The translations under genes were made by a program, and so were the position numbers. This document shows, one piece after another, positions 1-12,100 of a stretch of DNA of 64,000 bases (the first letter of the stretch is position 1; every line of letters starts with the position of its first letter). Source of the DNA: Triglochin maritima (Eukaryota > Streptophyta > Magnoliopsida > Alismatales > Juncaginaceae); the NCBI GenBank assembly GCA_963682175.1, contig OY821771.1:24634201-24698200 (forward strand), written 5' to 3'. A model generated the notes under the pieces. That model was not told the origin of the DNA and searched no databases. It worked only from the letters and a program-made list of their open reading frames with translations.

Positions 1-2694
1 AGAGAAGGAAATGGGGAAACAAGGAGAGAGGGAGAGACGGAGGGAGAGAGCTAGAAGGAGAAGGAGAGAGAGGAGAGGTGGACAGAGGGGGAGAGAGTGA
101 GAAGGGCAAGGAGAGAGGGAGGAGAGATGGAGAAGTAGAGAGAACAATAGAGAAGGAGAGCGATAAGGAGCGAAACGGAGAAGGGGAGAGAGTGAATTAG
201 AGCGAGAAGTGGAGAGAGGAGAGAGAAGGAGACTGTGAATGAAGGAAAAGGAGAGAGACATAGAGAAGGAGAGAGGGCGAGGGAGTCGGTAAGTGAGCTA
301 GACGGAGAAAGACAAGGAGAAGGAGAGAGAGAAGGAAGAGGACACTGGATGGGAAGGAAAGAAGGAAAGAGGGAGGGAGAAGTAGAGACAAAAGGTAAGG
401 AGAGAGAGAAATAGAGAGAAGGAGAAGGGGGAGAGACAAGGAGAACGAGAGGAGTGAGAGAGAGTGAAGGCGACGGAGAGGAAAAGAAAAGGGAGGTGGA
501 GAGAGAAGGACAAGCGAAGCAGGAGGAGAGAGATGAGAGAAAGAGAAGGAGGGAGGAGAAGGAGACGAGAAGGGGAAGGAGAGAGAGGACAAGGAGAGAA
601 GAATAAGGTCACACAGAGAGAAGGAGAAGGGGAGAGTAGATAAGGAGTGAGAGGGGAGGACAATGGGGGTGAGAGGGGAGGAGAGCGAGAAGGAGACGAG
701 GAGAGGAGGGACAGGGGAGGAGGAGGAGGAGAGAGAAGGAAAGAGAGGGAAGAAGGAGGAGAGCGAGAGAGTACGATAGAGTGAGAGAGGAGGGGAGAGA
801 GAGATGGACAAGGAGAGAAGTAGAGGGAGAGGGAGGAGGGAAGGAGACGGAGAGAGGGAGAAGAGCGGAGATGGGAAGGAGAAGGAGAGAGAGGGAATAG
901 AAGAGAAGCAAGAGGAGAAGGCAAGCGAGGGAGAGAGAGACAAGAGAGAGAAGGAGAAGGAAAAGGGGAAAGAGAAGGAGGGGTATTGAAGTAGAGGAGA
1001 AGGAGAGAGAGGGAAGGAGATTGAATACGAAGAGTGAAGGATAAGGAGAGAGAAGATAGAAGATAGAAGGGAAGAGAGAATCAGAGAGAGGAGTGAGAAG
1101 GAGAGAGCGCGAGGCAACAAGAGAGTGGAAAACAAGGAGAAGGAGAGGGGAGAGAGAGAAGGAAATGGGGAAACAATGAGAGAGGGAGAGACGGAGGGAG
1201 AGAGCTAGAAGGAGAAGGAGAAGGAGAGAGAGGAGAGGTGGACAGAGGGGGAGAGAGTGAGAAGGGCAAGGAGAGAGGGAGGAGAGATGAAGAAGTAGAG
1301 AGAACAATAGAGAAGGAGAGCGATAAGGAGCGAAACGGAGAAGGGGAGAGAGTGAATTAGAGCGAGAAGTGGAGAGAGGAGAGAGAAGGAGACTGTGAAT
1401 GAAGGAAAAGGAGAGAGACATAGAGAAGGAGAGAGGGCGAGGGAGTCGGTAAGTGAGCTAGACGGAGAAAGACAAGGAGAAGGAGAGAGAGAAGGAATAG
1501 GAGACTGGAAGGGAAGGAGAGAAGGAAAGAGGGAGGGAGAAGTAGAGACAAAAGGTAAGGAGAGAGAGAAATAGAGAGAAGGAGAAGGGGGAGAGACAAG
1601 GAGAACGAGAGGAGTGAGAGAGAGTGAAGGCGACGGAGAGGAAAAGAAAAGGGAGGAGGAGGAGAGAGAAGGACAAGCGAAGCAGGAGGAGAGAGATGAG
1701 AGAAAGAGAAGGAGGGAGGAGAAGGAGACGAGAAGGAGAAGGAGAGAGAGGACAAGGAGAGAAGAATAAGGTCACACAGAGAGAAGGAGAAGGGGAGAGT
1801 AGATAAGGAGTGAGAGGGGAGGACAATGGGGGTGAGAGGGGAGGAGAGCGAGATGGAGACGAGGAGAGGAGGGACAGGGGAGTAGGAGGAGGAGGAGAGA
1901 GAAGGAAAGAGAGAGAAGAAGGAGGAGAGCGAGAGAGTACGATAGATTGAGAGAGGAGGGGAGAGAGAGATGGACAAGGAGAGAGAAGTAGAGGGAGAGG
2001 GAGGAGGGAAGGAGACGGAGAGAGGGAGAAGAGCGGAGATGGGAAGGAGAAGGAGAGAGAGGGAAGAGAAGAGAAGCAAGAGGAGAAGGCAAGCGAGGGA
2101 GAGAGAGACAAGAGAGAGAAGGAGAAGGAAAAGGGGAAAGAGAAGGAGGGGTATTGAAGTAGAGGAGAAGGAGAGAGAGGGAAGGAGATTGAAGACGAAG
2201 AGTGAAGGATAAGGAGAGAGAAGATAGAAGATAGAAGGGAAGAGAGAATCAGAGAGAGGAGTGAGAAGGAGAGAGCGCGGGGCAACAAGAGAGTGGAAAA
2301 CAAGGAGAAGGAGGGGGGAGAGAGAGAAGGAAATGGGGAAACAAGGAGAGAGGGAGAGACTGAGGGAGAGAGCTAGAAGGAGAAAGAGAGAGAGGAGAGG
2401 TGGACAAAGGGGAGAGAGTGAGAAGGGCAAGGAGAGAGGGAGGAGAGATGGAGAAGTAGAGAGAACAATAGAGAAGGAGAGCGATAAGGAGCGAAACGGA
2501 GAAGGGGAGAGAGTGAATTAGAGCGAGAAGTGGAGAGAGGAGAGAGAAGGAGACTGTGAATGAAGGAAAATGAGAGAGACATAGAGAAGGAGAGAGGGCG
2601 AGGGAGTCGGTAAGTGAGCTAGACGGAGAAAGACAAGGAGAAGGAGATAGAGAAGGAAGAGGAGACTGGAAGGGAAGGAGAGAAGGAAAGAGGG
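1..2694 (+). repeat. GA-rich 1.15-kb satellite, block A (about 2.3 monomers)
   Basis: Tandem repeat whose + strand is roughly nine-tenths purine. The few pyrimidine-containing landmarks (GGTCACACAG, GTACGATAG, GGGTATTGAAG, GTGAATTAGAGCG) recur in fixed order. GGTCACACAG lies near 609 and 1771, giving a spacing of about 1162 bp. The block is cut by LINE-1, and its last 14 bases (2681-2694) are the left target-site duplication of that insertion. The long open frames on the pyrimidine strand (Ser/Leu/Pro/Phe-rich) exist only because that strand almost lacks the A and G needed for stop codons. I call no gene here. Confidence 0.95.
2681..2694 (+). other. Target-site duplication of LINE-1, left copy
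   Basis: AGAAGGAAAGAGGG occurs here and again at 9196-9209. Outside the two copies the satellite is in phase, so removing 2695-9209 restores an ordinary monomer. This fixes both ends of LINE-1. Confidence 0.85.
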
Positions 2695-4231
2695 GAAGAG
2701 GGGAAGAGAGGAAAAAGAAAAAAGTCATGAGAGGAGAGAGAAGCTCTGGGGTGTGCGCATGGGGAACCTAGGTTTCCTATGTTCTCCACCCTCGTTTCTC
2801 CACCAAAACTCGCGATTTTTACACCACAATGGCTCCTACGACTAGCTCTACACGATTGCAACAACATGATGGAGATTGTGGCACGAACAAGGATCCCCAT
2901 CACGCGAGGCAGCAAGCTTCAAACTCGGAAGTGGAGGAGGAAGCTCACGTATCACATCTAGGAAGTGTCATGTCTCCCCCAAGGAAGTGGTCCGATCTTT
3001 TTCAAGCAAGTAATAGGCCCTCCACGGTCCTAGAATTCATTCCACCGACCATCAAGGGAGGGGAGAAGGTAGCCTTTTGTTCTAAAGCTGAAGTTGTCGA
3101 ATCCTTAAAGAAGTGGGACAAGGTTCTAGTTGGGTATTTCATTGCTTTTAGACCCCATTTGCCGACATTGGAGAAGCATCTCCAAAGGGTGTGGAGCTTA
3201 GTTGGCGGCATGGAGGTGATTAAGAGAAGCCAAGGCTTCTTGTTGTTTCGTTTCACTCTTGCGGAAGATAGGAAGAGGGTGTCAGAGGGAGGGCCGTGGT
3301 TTGTCAAGGGCTCCCCTCTAATGGTCCAAGCTTGGGCTCCGGATGTCATCTTGAAACGTGCAAACATCACAACGGTGCCAATATGGGTTAGATTGCCGGA
3401 GCTTGACCTCAAGTTTTGGGCACTAAAACCTTTGAGCAATATTGCAAGTGTGCTTGGGAGGCCTTTGTACATGGATGAACACACCGCATCCGGCCGAAGG
3501 TTGGCTTTTGCTAGAGTTTGTATTGAGGTAACTCAAGATTTCCACTATCCTAGTTGGGTTGAAGTTCAAGTAGAGGAAGGAGAGACACAACGAGTCTATG
3601 TTGAATATGAATGGAGACCCGGATTTTGTCACGATTGCATGGAGTTTGGGCATGAGGAGGAGAAGTGTCCAAGAAAGAAGGTGATTGTTAGGCTCGCAAA
3701 GGTTGCCCCCCAACAAAAATCGGTGGAACAATGGGTAGAAGTAAAGCACAAGGGTGGGAAAGCTAGTAGAGGCAAGGGTCCCTCCCATGAGGAAGAAGGA
3801 AATCTCGAAGAGGAAGTGGAGGGGGCCCCCGGGATGGAGGTGGAGGAAGGCCGGCGAGTGCCCATAGGAGGAAACGTGGGGAAGAGAGGGGTTGGGAGAG
3901 ATGATGACGTGGAGAGGGAAGAGGGGGACGTGGAGGAGGGAGAGGGTGACGTGGAGAGGGGAGAGGCTGATGTGGATGCGAGGGCAAAGGGAGAATTGAC
4001 ACATGGAAGTGGGACTAGGAGGGAAATGTTGGAGGGAAACATGAGGGAGAGGGAAACATGAGGGAGAGGGAAACATCATGTGTTTCTCTTGAGGAGGCAA
4101 GTGAAGTGCCACGTGGACTAAGGGAGGAAGGGATTGGAGACCAAGAAATAATGGACATGGGAGGAGAGACAAATACAAGCATGCCATGTGGACAAGAAAA
4201 CAAAGACAAGAGCAAGGACACACAAAAGATG

Positions 4232-5010
4232 AGTGAGGGTTTTGCTCTTGGAAGAACCAATGAGGAGAGGGAGGAGTGCTCTAAATTCAAATGGGCCAAT
4301 GAGGAAGCATCACGTGATGGAGGGAGTGAGAACAAGGGGGACCACGAAAAAAGGATGGCAAATGAAGGAGTGCCACGTGGACTGGGGAAGGACAAGGGGG
4401 GGACCAAGAAATAACGGTTAAGAAAGGTAAGGCCCATGAGAGCACGCCAAATGGACAAAAGGACAAGAGTAGAAGGGTGCAAAATGGGAGTGGGTGCTTT
4501 GCTCTTGAAAGGACCAATGAGGAGAAGGATGAGTGCTCCACATCCAAAGGAGCCAATGAGGAGGCCTCAAGGAATGAAGGAGGTGGAAACAAGGGGGAAC
4601 AAATCCACTTTCTAGACGCACTAGCAAATGTGGGTGCAAATGAGGAAAGCATGTGTGAGGCACATGTGAAGAGTGCACTAGTGGAGGAGAGGAAAATAAC
4701 TAAGGAGGTGCATGGGAGGGAAAAGAACGTGAGAAGCATACATGGAAGTGTGAGTGGATGCTTTGCTCATGAGGGAACCAATGAGAAGAGAGATGAGTGC
4801 TCTATGTTCAAACGAACCAATGAGGAGGAATCTCGTGATAATGGAGATGGAAACAAGGGGGAACAAGCACACTTTCTAGACGCACTAGCAAAGGTAGGTG
4901 CAAATGAGGAAAGCATGTGTGAGGCACATGTGAAGGGTGCACTAGTGGAGGAGAGGAAAATAATTAAGAAGGTGCAAGGGAGGGGAAAGAACGTGAGTAG
5001 TATGCATGAA
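4232..5010 (+). repeat. Tandem ~260-bp repeats inside LINE-1 ORF1
   Basis: Three consecutive units each encode an F-A-L/H-E/G-R/G-TNE....EC segment followed by NEE-S-RD/E..N.G. The landmark TTTGCTC falls near 4242, 4497 and 4761, so the spacing is about 255-264 bp, or 85-88 residues. Units two and three also share the segment HFLDALA.VGANEESMCEAHVK. The subfamily A ORF1 proteins in this window do not carry this array. It is a low-complexity, charged C-terminal extension of unknown role. Confidence 0.75.
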
Positions 5011-5411
5011 AGGAGTATGGGGAGTGGGATACATCCCACGCAAGTCAAGGGTGACTATGGAGGTTCACTACTTCATTCGATGGGAGAAGAAGGAGAGTGG
5101 GAATCACCTAGACACACAAGGAAAGAGAAGACATTGATGCAAAATCTACCTTGGACTAATGGAGGGAAGTTATCCGCTTTGGACATTATGGGGGAGGAAT
5201 TAGGAATGGCCACCATCCTCTCACCACCGGAAGGAAGCACGCAAGGAGGGGAGGTTACACTCGAGCAAAGGGACACTAACAAGGGGAAGTCGGGGAGGCA
5301 ATGCTCCCCCCACCCTCGGCTGATTTGGAGTCCATCTCACCACAACCCGAAGTGTTCAAAGCAATAAGGGAGAAGGGTTTGGTGCAACAAAAGTCAACGC
5401 ATGGAGGAAGA

Positions 5412-5441
5412 GGGGCTCGTCCCCAAACCTTAAACCCATGA
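5412..5441 (+). promoter_or_regulatory. Hairpin plus ATGA stop/start overlap, LINE-1
   Basis: GGGG-CTCGT-CCCC (5412-5424) can fold as a four-pair stem. Thirteen bases later ATGA (5438-5441) contains the ORF2 start codon and the ORF1 stop in the ancestral frame. The same layout and spacing occur in the other three junctions of this window. A role in translational coupling is inferred. Confidence 0.55.
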
Positions 5442-8400
5442 ATACCCTTATGTGGAATGTGCGCGGTGCTAATGGACCCAGCCGTGCACTTATGATTAGG
5501 GGCCGAATTAAGGAGGCACACGCGGAGGTGGTTTGTCTTTTTGAACACAAAGTGAAGATGAAGAACTTGGATAAATTCAAACATGCAATATGGCCACATG
5601 CTTGGGCGGCAAATAGTGTTGTGGTGGATTCCGGCCGAATTCTTGTCCTTTGGAATGATCAAGTGGTTGACCTACACGTTACATTTGAATCCACGCAACT
5701 TCTCCACTTTCAAGCTTTGATCTCACGGCAATCTATGGCGCAAATGGGCATGTGGAGAGAAGGGTGTTGTGGGAGGACCTTGCCTCCATTGCTACATGCG
5801 TTGGGAAGCCTTGGATCGTAGGGGGAGACTTCCAATTGCATCCGGAGGGCGAGTGAAAAATGTGGAGGAGGAGGAATGAATGAGGGTGCCACAAAGGAGT
5901 TTAACGATTGCATTGACTCCCTCGATCTCATTGAAATGCCTTCCACCGGGGGGGAATATACGTGGTCAAATTCTTCCGAAGGAAGTGCACGAATTGAGAC
6001 CAAGATTGACCGCATTTTGATGACAAATGCTTGGCTTGAGACATTCCCGGATTCTTTCTACTTGGTGGGGGAGAAAGACTTGAGTGATCACGCGATGCTC
6101 ACCTTATCTACGGAGGGGACGGGGAGGAGAAAGAACCGAATGTTTCGGTTTGAAAATCATTGGGTGGATCATGAGGACTTTAGTGAGGTGGTTCAAGGAG
6201 CTTGGACCACTCTAGTGAATGGTACCCCGATGTTTCGTGTAGTGGCAAAATTGAAGGAAGTCAAAGAAGCACTCAAACGATGGAGCAAGGAGACTTTCGG
6301 CAACATTATACATAAGGTGGGGGAAGCCACGAATACCCTTGCGGAGGTGAGAAGACTTAGGCTGGCCTCCCCGGGGGATGAAGACCTTGCACGTGCGGAG
6401 GTGAAGGCAAAATCTGAGCTAGCTAAGATTCTAGAGCGTGAGGAGTCCATTATACGTCAAAAGTCGCGAGTTAAGTGGTTAAAGGAGGGTGACCGGAATA
6501 CAAGGTTCTTCCATGCACATCTTCGAGTGAGGAGAGCCACCAACAAAGTGAGAAGAGTGTGTGAGGGAGTGCATTCCTTTGAGGAGGAGGGCGAAATCCG
6601 GGATGCGTTCCAGAGGTTTTTTGCTTACTTGTTTGCTAATGATTTTCAGGTTCACCCCATTTCAGCCTCCATTGTCTTGCCCCAACTCGACCAAATGGAA
6701 GGAGAGAGCCTAGTTCGCAAGTTGGAAATGAAAGAGTTGGAGGATGTGGTGTTGAATGCAAATGTGGACAAGGCACCGGGTTCGGATGGATTCAATGCAA
6801 AATTCTTCAAGGCGGCTTGGGGGATAATCAAGAGAGATGTGTTCAAAGCCGTTGACTCATGTTTGAGTAATGGGAAGATGCTAACACAATTGAATTACAC
6901 CTCCATCACAATCATCCCGAAGAAGACGGCTCCCACTATGGTAGAAGACTATAGGCCTATAGCTCTTTGCAACATGATGTATCGGTTCATTGCAAAGGTG
7001 CTTGCGAACCGGTTGAAGGGCCTCTTGCCACGGCTTGTTGGGGAGAATCAAAGTGCTTTTGTCCATGGAAGGAGGATTGGTGATAACATACTACTTGCAC
7101 ATGAGCTTTGCCACAATCTTCATCTTGAGAGAGGACGGGGACGCATGTGCATCAAGTTGGACATTAGGAAAGCCTACGACTCCGTTTCATGGGCTTTCTT
7201 AGATCAAGTTATGGTGAGGTTTGGTTTTCCGGCAAAATGGAGGAAGGTCATTATGGCTTGCGTGGAAGCTTCTTTTGTCGTCACGGTCAATGGAGCAAAC
7301 TCCACCCCATTTCGTGCAAGGAATGGTTTGAGGCAAGGAGACCCTATGGCACCTTACTTGTTTGTCTTGTGCATGTAAGTATTGAGCACCATGGTGAAGA
7401 TGGCGGTGGAGGAAGGAAGAATCGAGCCTCTAGCTTGCGGAGATGTTAATATTTCACACTTACTCTTTGCTGATGATGTGTTATTCTTTGCTAAAGCTAC
7501 GAAGGAGAATGCACAAGAGATCAAGAAGGTGCTTGACGAATTCACGGCATGCTCGGGGCTGAGATTTAGTGCTTCAAAGAGCCAAATTTTCATGGGTGGA
7601 GAAGTGACGCATGGTGATTGGATTGTGGAACACCTTGGGATGGAACGCATGGCCTTCCCGGTCACCTACCTTGGTCTCCCTTTGTTCTCGAGTCGTATGG
7701 GGAGGGCGCATTGTGGAGAGCTACTTAGGAAGGTTAAAGCCCGCTTGAGTACATGGCAACAAAGTTTTCTATCCATTGCCGGGCGTGTGGAGCTTGTGCG
7801 AAGTGTCCTTGTGTCACTTAGTATCTATTGGACATCGGCATTCTTGGTCCCTCGCAAAGTACTTCAAGAATTGGATAGCCTAATGAGTCACTTTATTTGG
7901 GGTGGGCCTAAGAAGTGGGTGGCGGTAGCTTGGAAGGATGTTTGTACCCCGAAGAAGGAAGGGGGGCTTGGCCTCAAGAAACTCACGGAATGGAATGATG
8001 TGGGGCTGCTTAGGCTCTTTTGGCTCATGATAAATGATGGTCCCTCTTTGTGGGTGAAGTGTATGCGTCACAAATATCTTAAAAATCGCTCCATTTGGCT
8101 AGCACGACCGCCGGCTACATCTTCATGGGCTTGGCGTGGGATACTTAGTGTCCGGGAAATTGCAAGAAGGCATATTCAATACAAGGTGGGAAATGGGGAA
8201 CACATCCAATTTTTCCAATTTCCTTGGTGCGGGGAACCTTTCCAAGTTGAACCTTGGGGAGAGCGGCTACACTACGAGTTGGGAGTACCTTGGGACACGA
8301 ATGTTGCATATTTCATTAGGAATGGTGAGTGGCGACTCCCTTATCCTAAATCGAGCATCATGGAGACACTTTGGACCAAGATCAAAGGCCTCCCCATCTT

Positions 8401-9004
8401 AGGTGGAGTGGACAAACCGACAAGGCTGAATGGAAATGGAAACATCCTCGGCATGAAGGAGGTTTGGAAGTGGGTAAAGGCACCGGGAAATGAAGTGAGT
8501 TGGGCTCATATGGTGTGGCACAAGCATGGCATCCCTAAACATTCACTCACGGCTTGGAGGGCAATGAGGGGTCGTCTACTCACGAAGAAACTCATGAACC
8601 AAAGGGGTGCAAAGCTTGACCCGACTTGTGTCCTTTGTGAGGACATGGGGGAGGATATGGAGCATCTATTTTGGAGGTGCTCGTTTACTAGAGACGTGTG
8701 GGGCAGCCTCCTAGCATGCCTTCACGTCAGCCCCAACATTGCAAGCTCGATTGTGGGGGAAGCAAATCGCATTGTCCATGCAAGAGGGGGGTGCATAGAG
8801 GCTCTAGAACGAAGGTGGGCGTTCCATGCCATGATCCATGAATGTTGGCAAGAACGCAACCGAAGAATTTTTGAGGGGGACAAGAAGAAACCGGGGGAGG
8901 TAGTTGAAGCAATCAAGGATATGCTACGGTGCTTAGGAGGAAAAGTGAAGGACATAGCAAAGAATGAGGAGGAATTCCAGAAATTTGAAGACAAATGGAA
9001 ATAG
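5438..9004 (+). pseudogene. LINE-1 ORF2 (endonuclease, reverse transcriptase, zf-RVT), broken
   Basis: The protein would nick target DNA and reverse-transcribe the LINE RNA. Visible in order: endonuclease start WNVRGAN and EHKVK, GGDF(N)CIR, IETKIDRIL, DLSDHAML; reverse transcriptase DKAPGSDGFNAKFF, DYRPIALCNM, catalytic LDIRKAYDSVSW, GLRQGDPMAPY and FADD; C-terminal zinc motif CVLCEDMGEDMEHLFWRC. Lesions: a small deletion not divisible by three near 5715-5725; a compensating extra base in GACTTC(C)AAT near 5831; and an in-frame TAA at 7376-7378, where the related mosaic element has GAA. The nonsense codon separates the GDP box from the FADD box. Apart from these the frame 5876-9004 is continuous. 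The start is the ATG that overlaps the ORF1 stop. Confidence 0.9.
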
Positions 9005-9195
9005 GATAGGATAGGAAATAGGACAGCAATTTCTTTTTTGAAAGATGTAAGCATGCTTGTAATACTTTTGTAGTAGAGGCCGGTTATGCATAAGGCATAA
9101 ACCCGCGCGCTTAGTTGCTCAATTTTGTAGGTTGTAAACATTAATTCATCAATAGAATTTAGAGGCCAAAGCCTCCCTTTTGCTATGCAAAAAGA
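9005..9195 (+). other. LINE-1 3' UTR with terminal stem-loops
   Basis: Contains TTATGC-ATAAG-GCATAA near 9085-9102, which can pair, and the terminal stem GAGGC-CAAA-GCCTC at 9162-9175, followed by CCTTTTGCTATGCAAAAAGA. In the other elements TTTTGC-TTT-GCAAAA can form a second small stem just before the tail. The tail is only about five A residues. Confidence 0.7.
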
Positions 9196-12100
9196 AGAAG
9201 GAAAGAGGGAGGGAGAAGTAGAGACAAAAGGTAAGGAGAGAGAGAAATAGAGAGAACGAGAAGGGGGAGAGACAAGGAGAACGAGAGGAGTGAGAGAGAG
9301 TGAAGGCGACGGAGAGGAAAAGAAAAGGGAGGAGGAGAGAGAAGGACAAGCGAAGCAGGAGGAGAGAGATGAGAGAAAGAGAAGGAGGGAGGAGAAGGAG
9401 AGAGAGGACAGGGAGAGAAGAATAAGGTCACACAGAGAGAAGGAGAAGGGGAGAGTAGATAAGGAGTGAGAGGGGAGGACAATGGGGGTGAGAGGGGAGG
9501 AGAGCGAGAAGGAGACGAGGAGAGGAGGGACAGGGGAGGAGGAGGAGGAGAGAGAAGGAAAGAGAGAGAAGAAGGAGGAGATCGAGAGAGTACGATAGAG
9601 TGAGAGAGGAGGGGAGAGAGAGATGGACAAGGAGAGAGAAGTAGAGGGAGAGGGAGGAGGGAAGGAGACGGAGAGAGGGAGAAGAGCGGAGATGGGAAGG
9701 AGAAGGAGAGAGAGGGAAGAGAAGAGAAGCAAGAGGAGAAGGCAAGCGAGGGAGAGAGAGACAAGAGAGAGAAGGAGAAGGAAAAGGGGAAAGAGAAGGA
9801 GGGGTATTGAAGTAGAGGAGAAGGAGAGAGAGGGAAGGAGATTGAAGACGAAGAGTGAAGGATAAGGAGAGAGAAGATAGAAGGGAAGAGAGAATCAAAG
9901 AGAGGAGTGAGAAGGAGAGAGCGCGGGGCAACAAGAGAGTGGAAAACAAGGAGAAGGAGGGGGGAGAGAGAGAAGGAAATGGGGAAACAAGGAGAGAGGG
10001 AGAGACGGAGGGAGAGAGCTAGAAGGAGAAGGAGAGAGAGGAGAGGTGGACAGAGGGGGAGAGAGTGAGAAGGGCAAGGAGAGAGGGAGGAGAGATGGAG
10101 AAGTAGAGAGAACAATAGAGAAGGAGAGCGATATGGAGCGAAACGGAGAATGGGAGAGAGTGAATTAAAGCGAGAAGTGGAGAGAGGAGAGAGAAGGAGA
10201 CTGTGAATGAAGGAAAAGTAGAGAGACATAGAGAAGGAGAGAGCGCGAGGGAGTCGGTAAGTGAGCTAGACGGAGAAAGACAAGGAGAAGGAGAGAGAGA
10301 AGGAAGAGGAGACTGGAAGGGAAGGAGAGAAGGAAAGAGGGAGGGAGAAGTAGAGACAAAAGGTAAGGAGAGAGAGAAATAGAGAGAAGGAGAAGGGGGA
10401 GAGACAAGGAGAACGAGAGGAGTGAGAGAGAGTGAAGGCGACGGAGAGGAAAAGAAAAGGGAGGAGGAGAGAGAAGGACAAGCGAAGCAGGAGGAGAGGG
10501 ATGAGAGAAAGAGGAGGGAGGAGAAGGAGAGAGAGGACAGGGAGAGAAGAATAAGGTCACACAGAGAGAAGGAGAAGGGGAGAGTAGATAAGGAGTGAGA
10601 GGGGAGGACAATGGGGGTGAGAGGGGAGGAGAGCGAGAAGGAGACGAGGAGAGGAGGGACAGGGGAGGAGGAGGAGGAGGAGAGAGAAGGAAAGAGAGAG
10701 AAGAAGGAGGAGAGCGAGAGAGTACGATAGAGTGAGAGAGGAGGGGAGAGAGAGATGGACAAGGAGAGAGAAGTGGAGGGAGAGGGAGGAGGGAAGGAGA
10801 CGGAGAGAGGGAGAAGAGCGGAGATGGGAAGGAGAAGGAAGGAGAGGGAAGAGAAGAGAAGCAAGAGGAGAAGGCAAGCGAGGGAGAGAGAGACAAGAGA
10901 GAGAAGGAGAAGGAAAAGGGGAAAGAGAAGGAGGGGATTGAAGTAGAGGAGAAGGAGAGAGAGGGAATGAGATTGAAGACGAAGAGTGAAGGATAAGGAG
11001 AGAGAAGATAGAAGATAGAAGGGAAGAGAGAATCAGAGAGAGGAGTGAGAAGGAGAGAGCGCGGGGCAACAAGAGAGTGGAAAACAAGGAGAATGAGGGG
11101 GGAGAGAGAGAAGGAAATGGGGAAACAAGGAGAGAGGGAGAGAGCTAGAAGGAGAAGGAGAGAGAGGAGAGGTTGACAGAGGGGGAGAGAGTGAGAAGGG
11201 CAAGGAGAGAGGGAGGAGAGATGGAGAAGTAGAGAGAACAATAGAGAAGGAGAGCGATAAGGAGCGAAACGGAGAAGGGGAGAGAGTCAATTAGAGCGAG
11301 AAGTGGAGAGAGGAAAGAGAAGGAGACTGTGAATGAAGGAAAAGGAGAGAGACATAGAGAAGGAGAGAGGGCGAGGGAGTCGGTAAGTGAGCTAGACGGA
11401 GAAAGACAAGGAGAAGGAGAGAGAGAAGGAAGAGGAGACTGGAAGGGAAGGAGAGAAGGAAAGAGGGAGGGAGAAGTAGAGACAAAAGGTAAGGAGAGAG
11501 AGAAATAGAGAGAAGGAGAAGGGGGAGAGACAAGGAGAACGAGAGGAGTGAGAGAGAGTGAAGGCGACGGAGAGGAAAAGAAAAGGGAGGAGGAGAGAGA
11601 AGGACAAGCGAAGCAGGAGGAGAGAGATGAGAGAAAGAGAAGGAGGGAGGAGAAGGAGACGAGAAGGAGAAGGAGAGAGAGGACAGGGAGAGAAGAATAA
11701 GGTCACACAGAGAGAAGGAGAAGGGGAGCGTAGATAAGGAGTGAGAGGGGAGGACAATGGGAGTGAGAGGGGAGGAGAGCGAGAAGGAGACGAGGAGAGG
11801 AGGGACAGAGGAGGAGGAGGAGGAGAGAGAAGGAAAGAGAGAGAAGAAGGAGGAGTGCGAGAGAGTACGATAGAGTGAGAGAGGAGGGGAGAGAGAGATG
11901 GACAAGGAGAGAGAAGTGGAGGGAGAGGGAGGAGGGAAGGAGACGGAGAGAGGGAGAAGAACGGAGATGGGAAGGAGAAGGAAGGAGAGGGAAGAGAAGA
12001 GAAGCAAGAGGAGAAGGCAAGCGAGGGAGAGAGAGACAAGAGAGAGAAGGAGAAGGAAAAGGGGAAAGAGAAGGAGGGGATTGAAGTAGAGGAGAAGGAG

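Larger units (their letters stand above)
2829..5441 (+). pseudogene. LINE-1 ORF1 (DUF4283 plus CCHC knuckle), frameshifted
   Basis: Putative nucleic-acid-binding ORF1 protein. The first 410 codons (2829-4061) are open. The motif PPRKWSDLF near residue 50 and a DUF4283-like domain around residues 75-240 (FRPHLPTLEKHL, GPWFVKGSPL, VPIWVRLPELDLKFW, GRPLYMDE) precede a knuckle C267-X2-C270-X4-H275-X4-C280. After that the frame moves three times. The first shift is a 17-bp tandem duplication of GGGAAACATGAGGGAGA at about 4033-4066, and removing one unit restores the frame exactly. A second shift falls at about 4414-4440. A third falls in a C-run near 5305. The C-terminal half contains three tandem units of about 260 bp (see 4232-5010). 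The last frame ends at TGA 5439-5441, overlapping the ORF2 ATG. Confidence 0.85.
2695..9195 (+). mobile_element. LINE-1: full-length plant L1-type LINE, subfamily B, decayed
   Basis: Non-LTR retrotransposon of about 6.5 kb with a 14-bp target-site duplication. Order: purine-rich 5' UTR of about 130 bp, ORF1 (2829 to about 5441), ORF2 (5438-9004), a 191-bp 3' UTR, and a very short tail (AAAAAGA). It has the standard two-ORF plant L1 layout, with no RNase H domain after the reverse transcriptase. ORF1 carries at least three frameshifts; ORF2 carries a small deletion, a one-base insertion and a nonsense codon. It is therefore dead by itself, although the RNA signals at its ends remain readable. 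It is closest to LINE-4 in the C-terminal protein and 3' UTR. Confidence 0.92.

Noticed and set aside
1..2694. CRISPR-like or direct-repeat array.
   Set aside because: The repeats are contiguous 1.15-kb monomers without unique spacers, in a eukaryotic transposon context.
197..2728. Very long Ser/Leu/Pro/Phe-rich reading frames on the minus strand throughout the satellite (up to 676 codons near 41.7-43.8 kb), and Arg/Glu/Gly-rich ones on +.
   Set aside because: They follow from base composition: a strand made of C and T can hardly spell a stop codon. The same frames recur in every monomer in all three phases, change frame at indels, and have no start context or domain.
7354..7665. Reading frames antisense to the LINE ORFs (for example at 7354-7665, 33292-33735 and 45367-45645).
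   Set aside because: They are shadows of well-supported ORF1/ORF2 coding on +. No motifs or conserved starts occur between the LINE copies beyond what the sense protein imposes.
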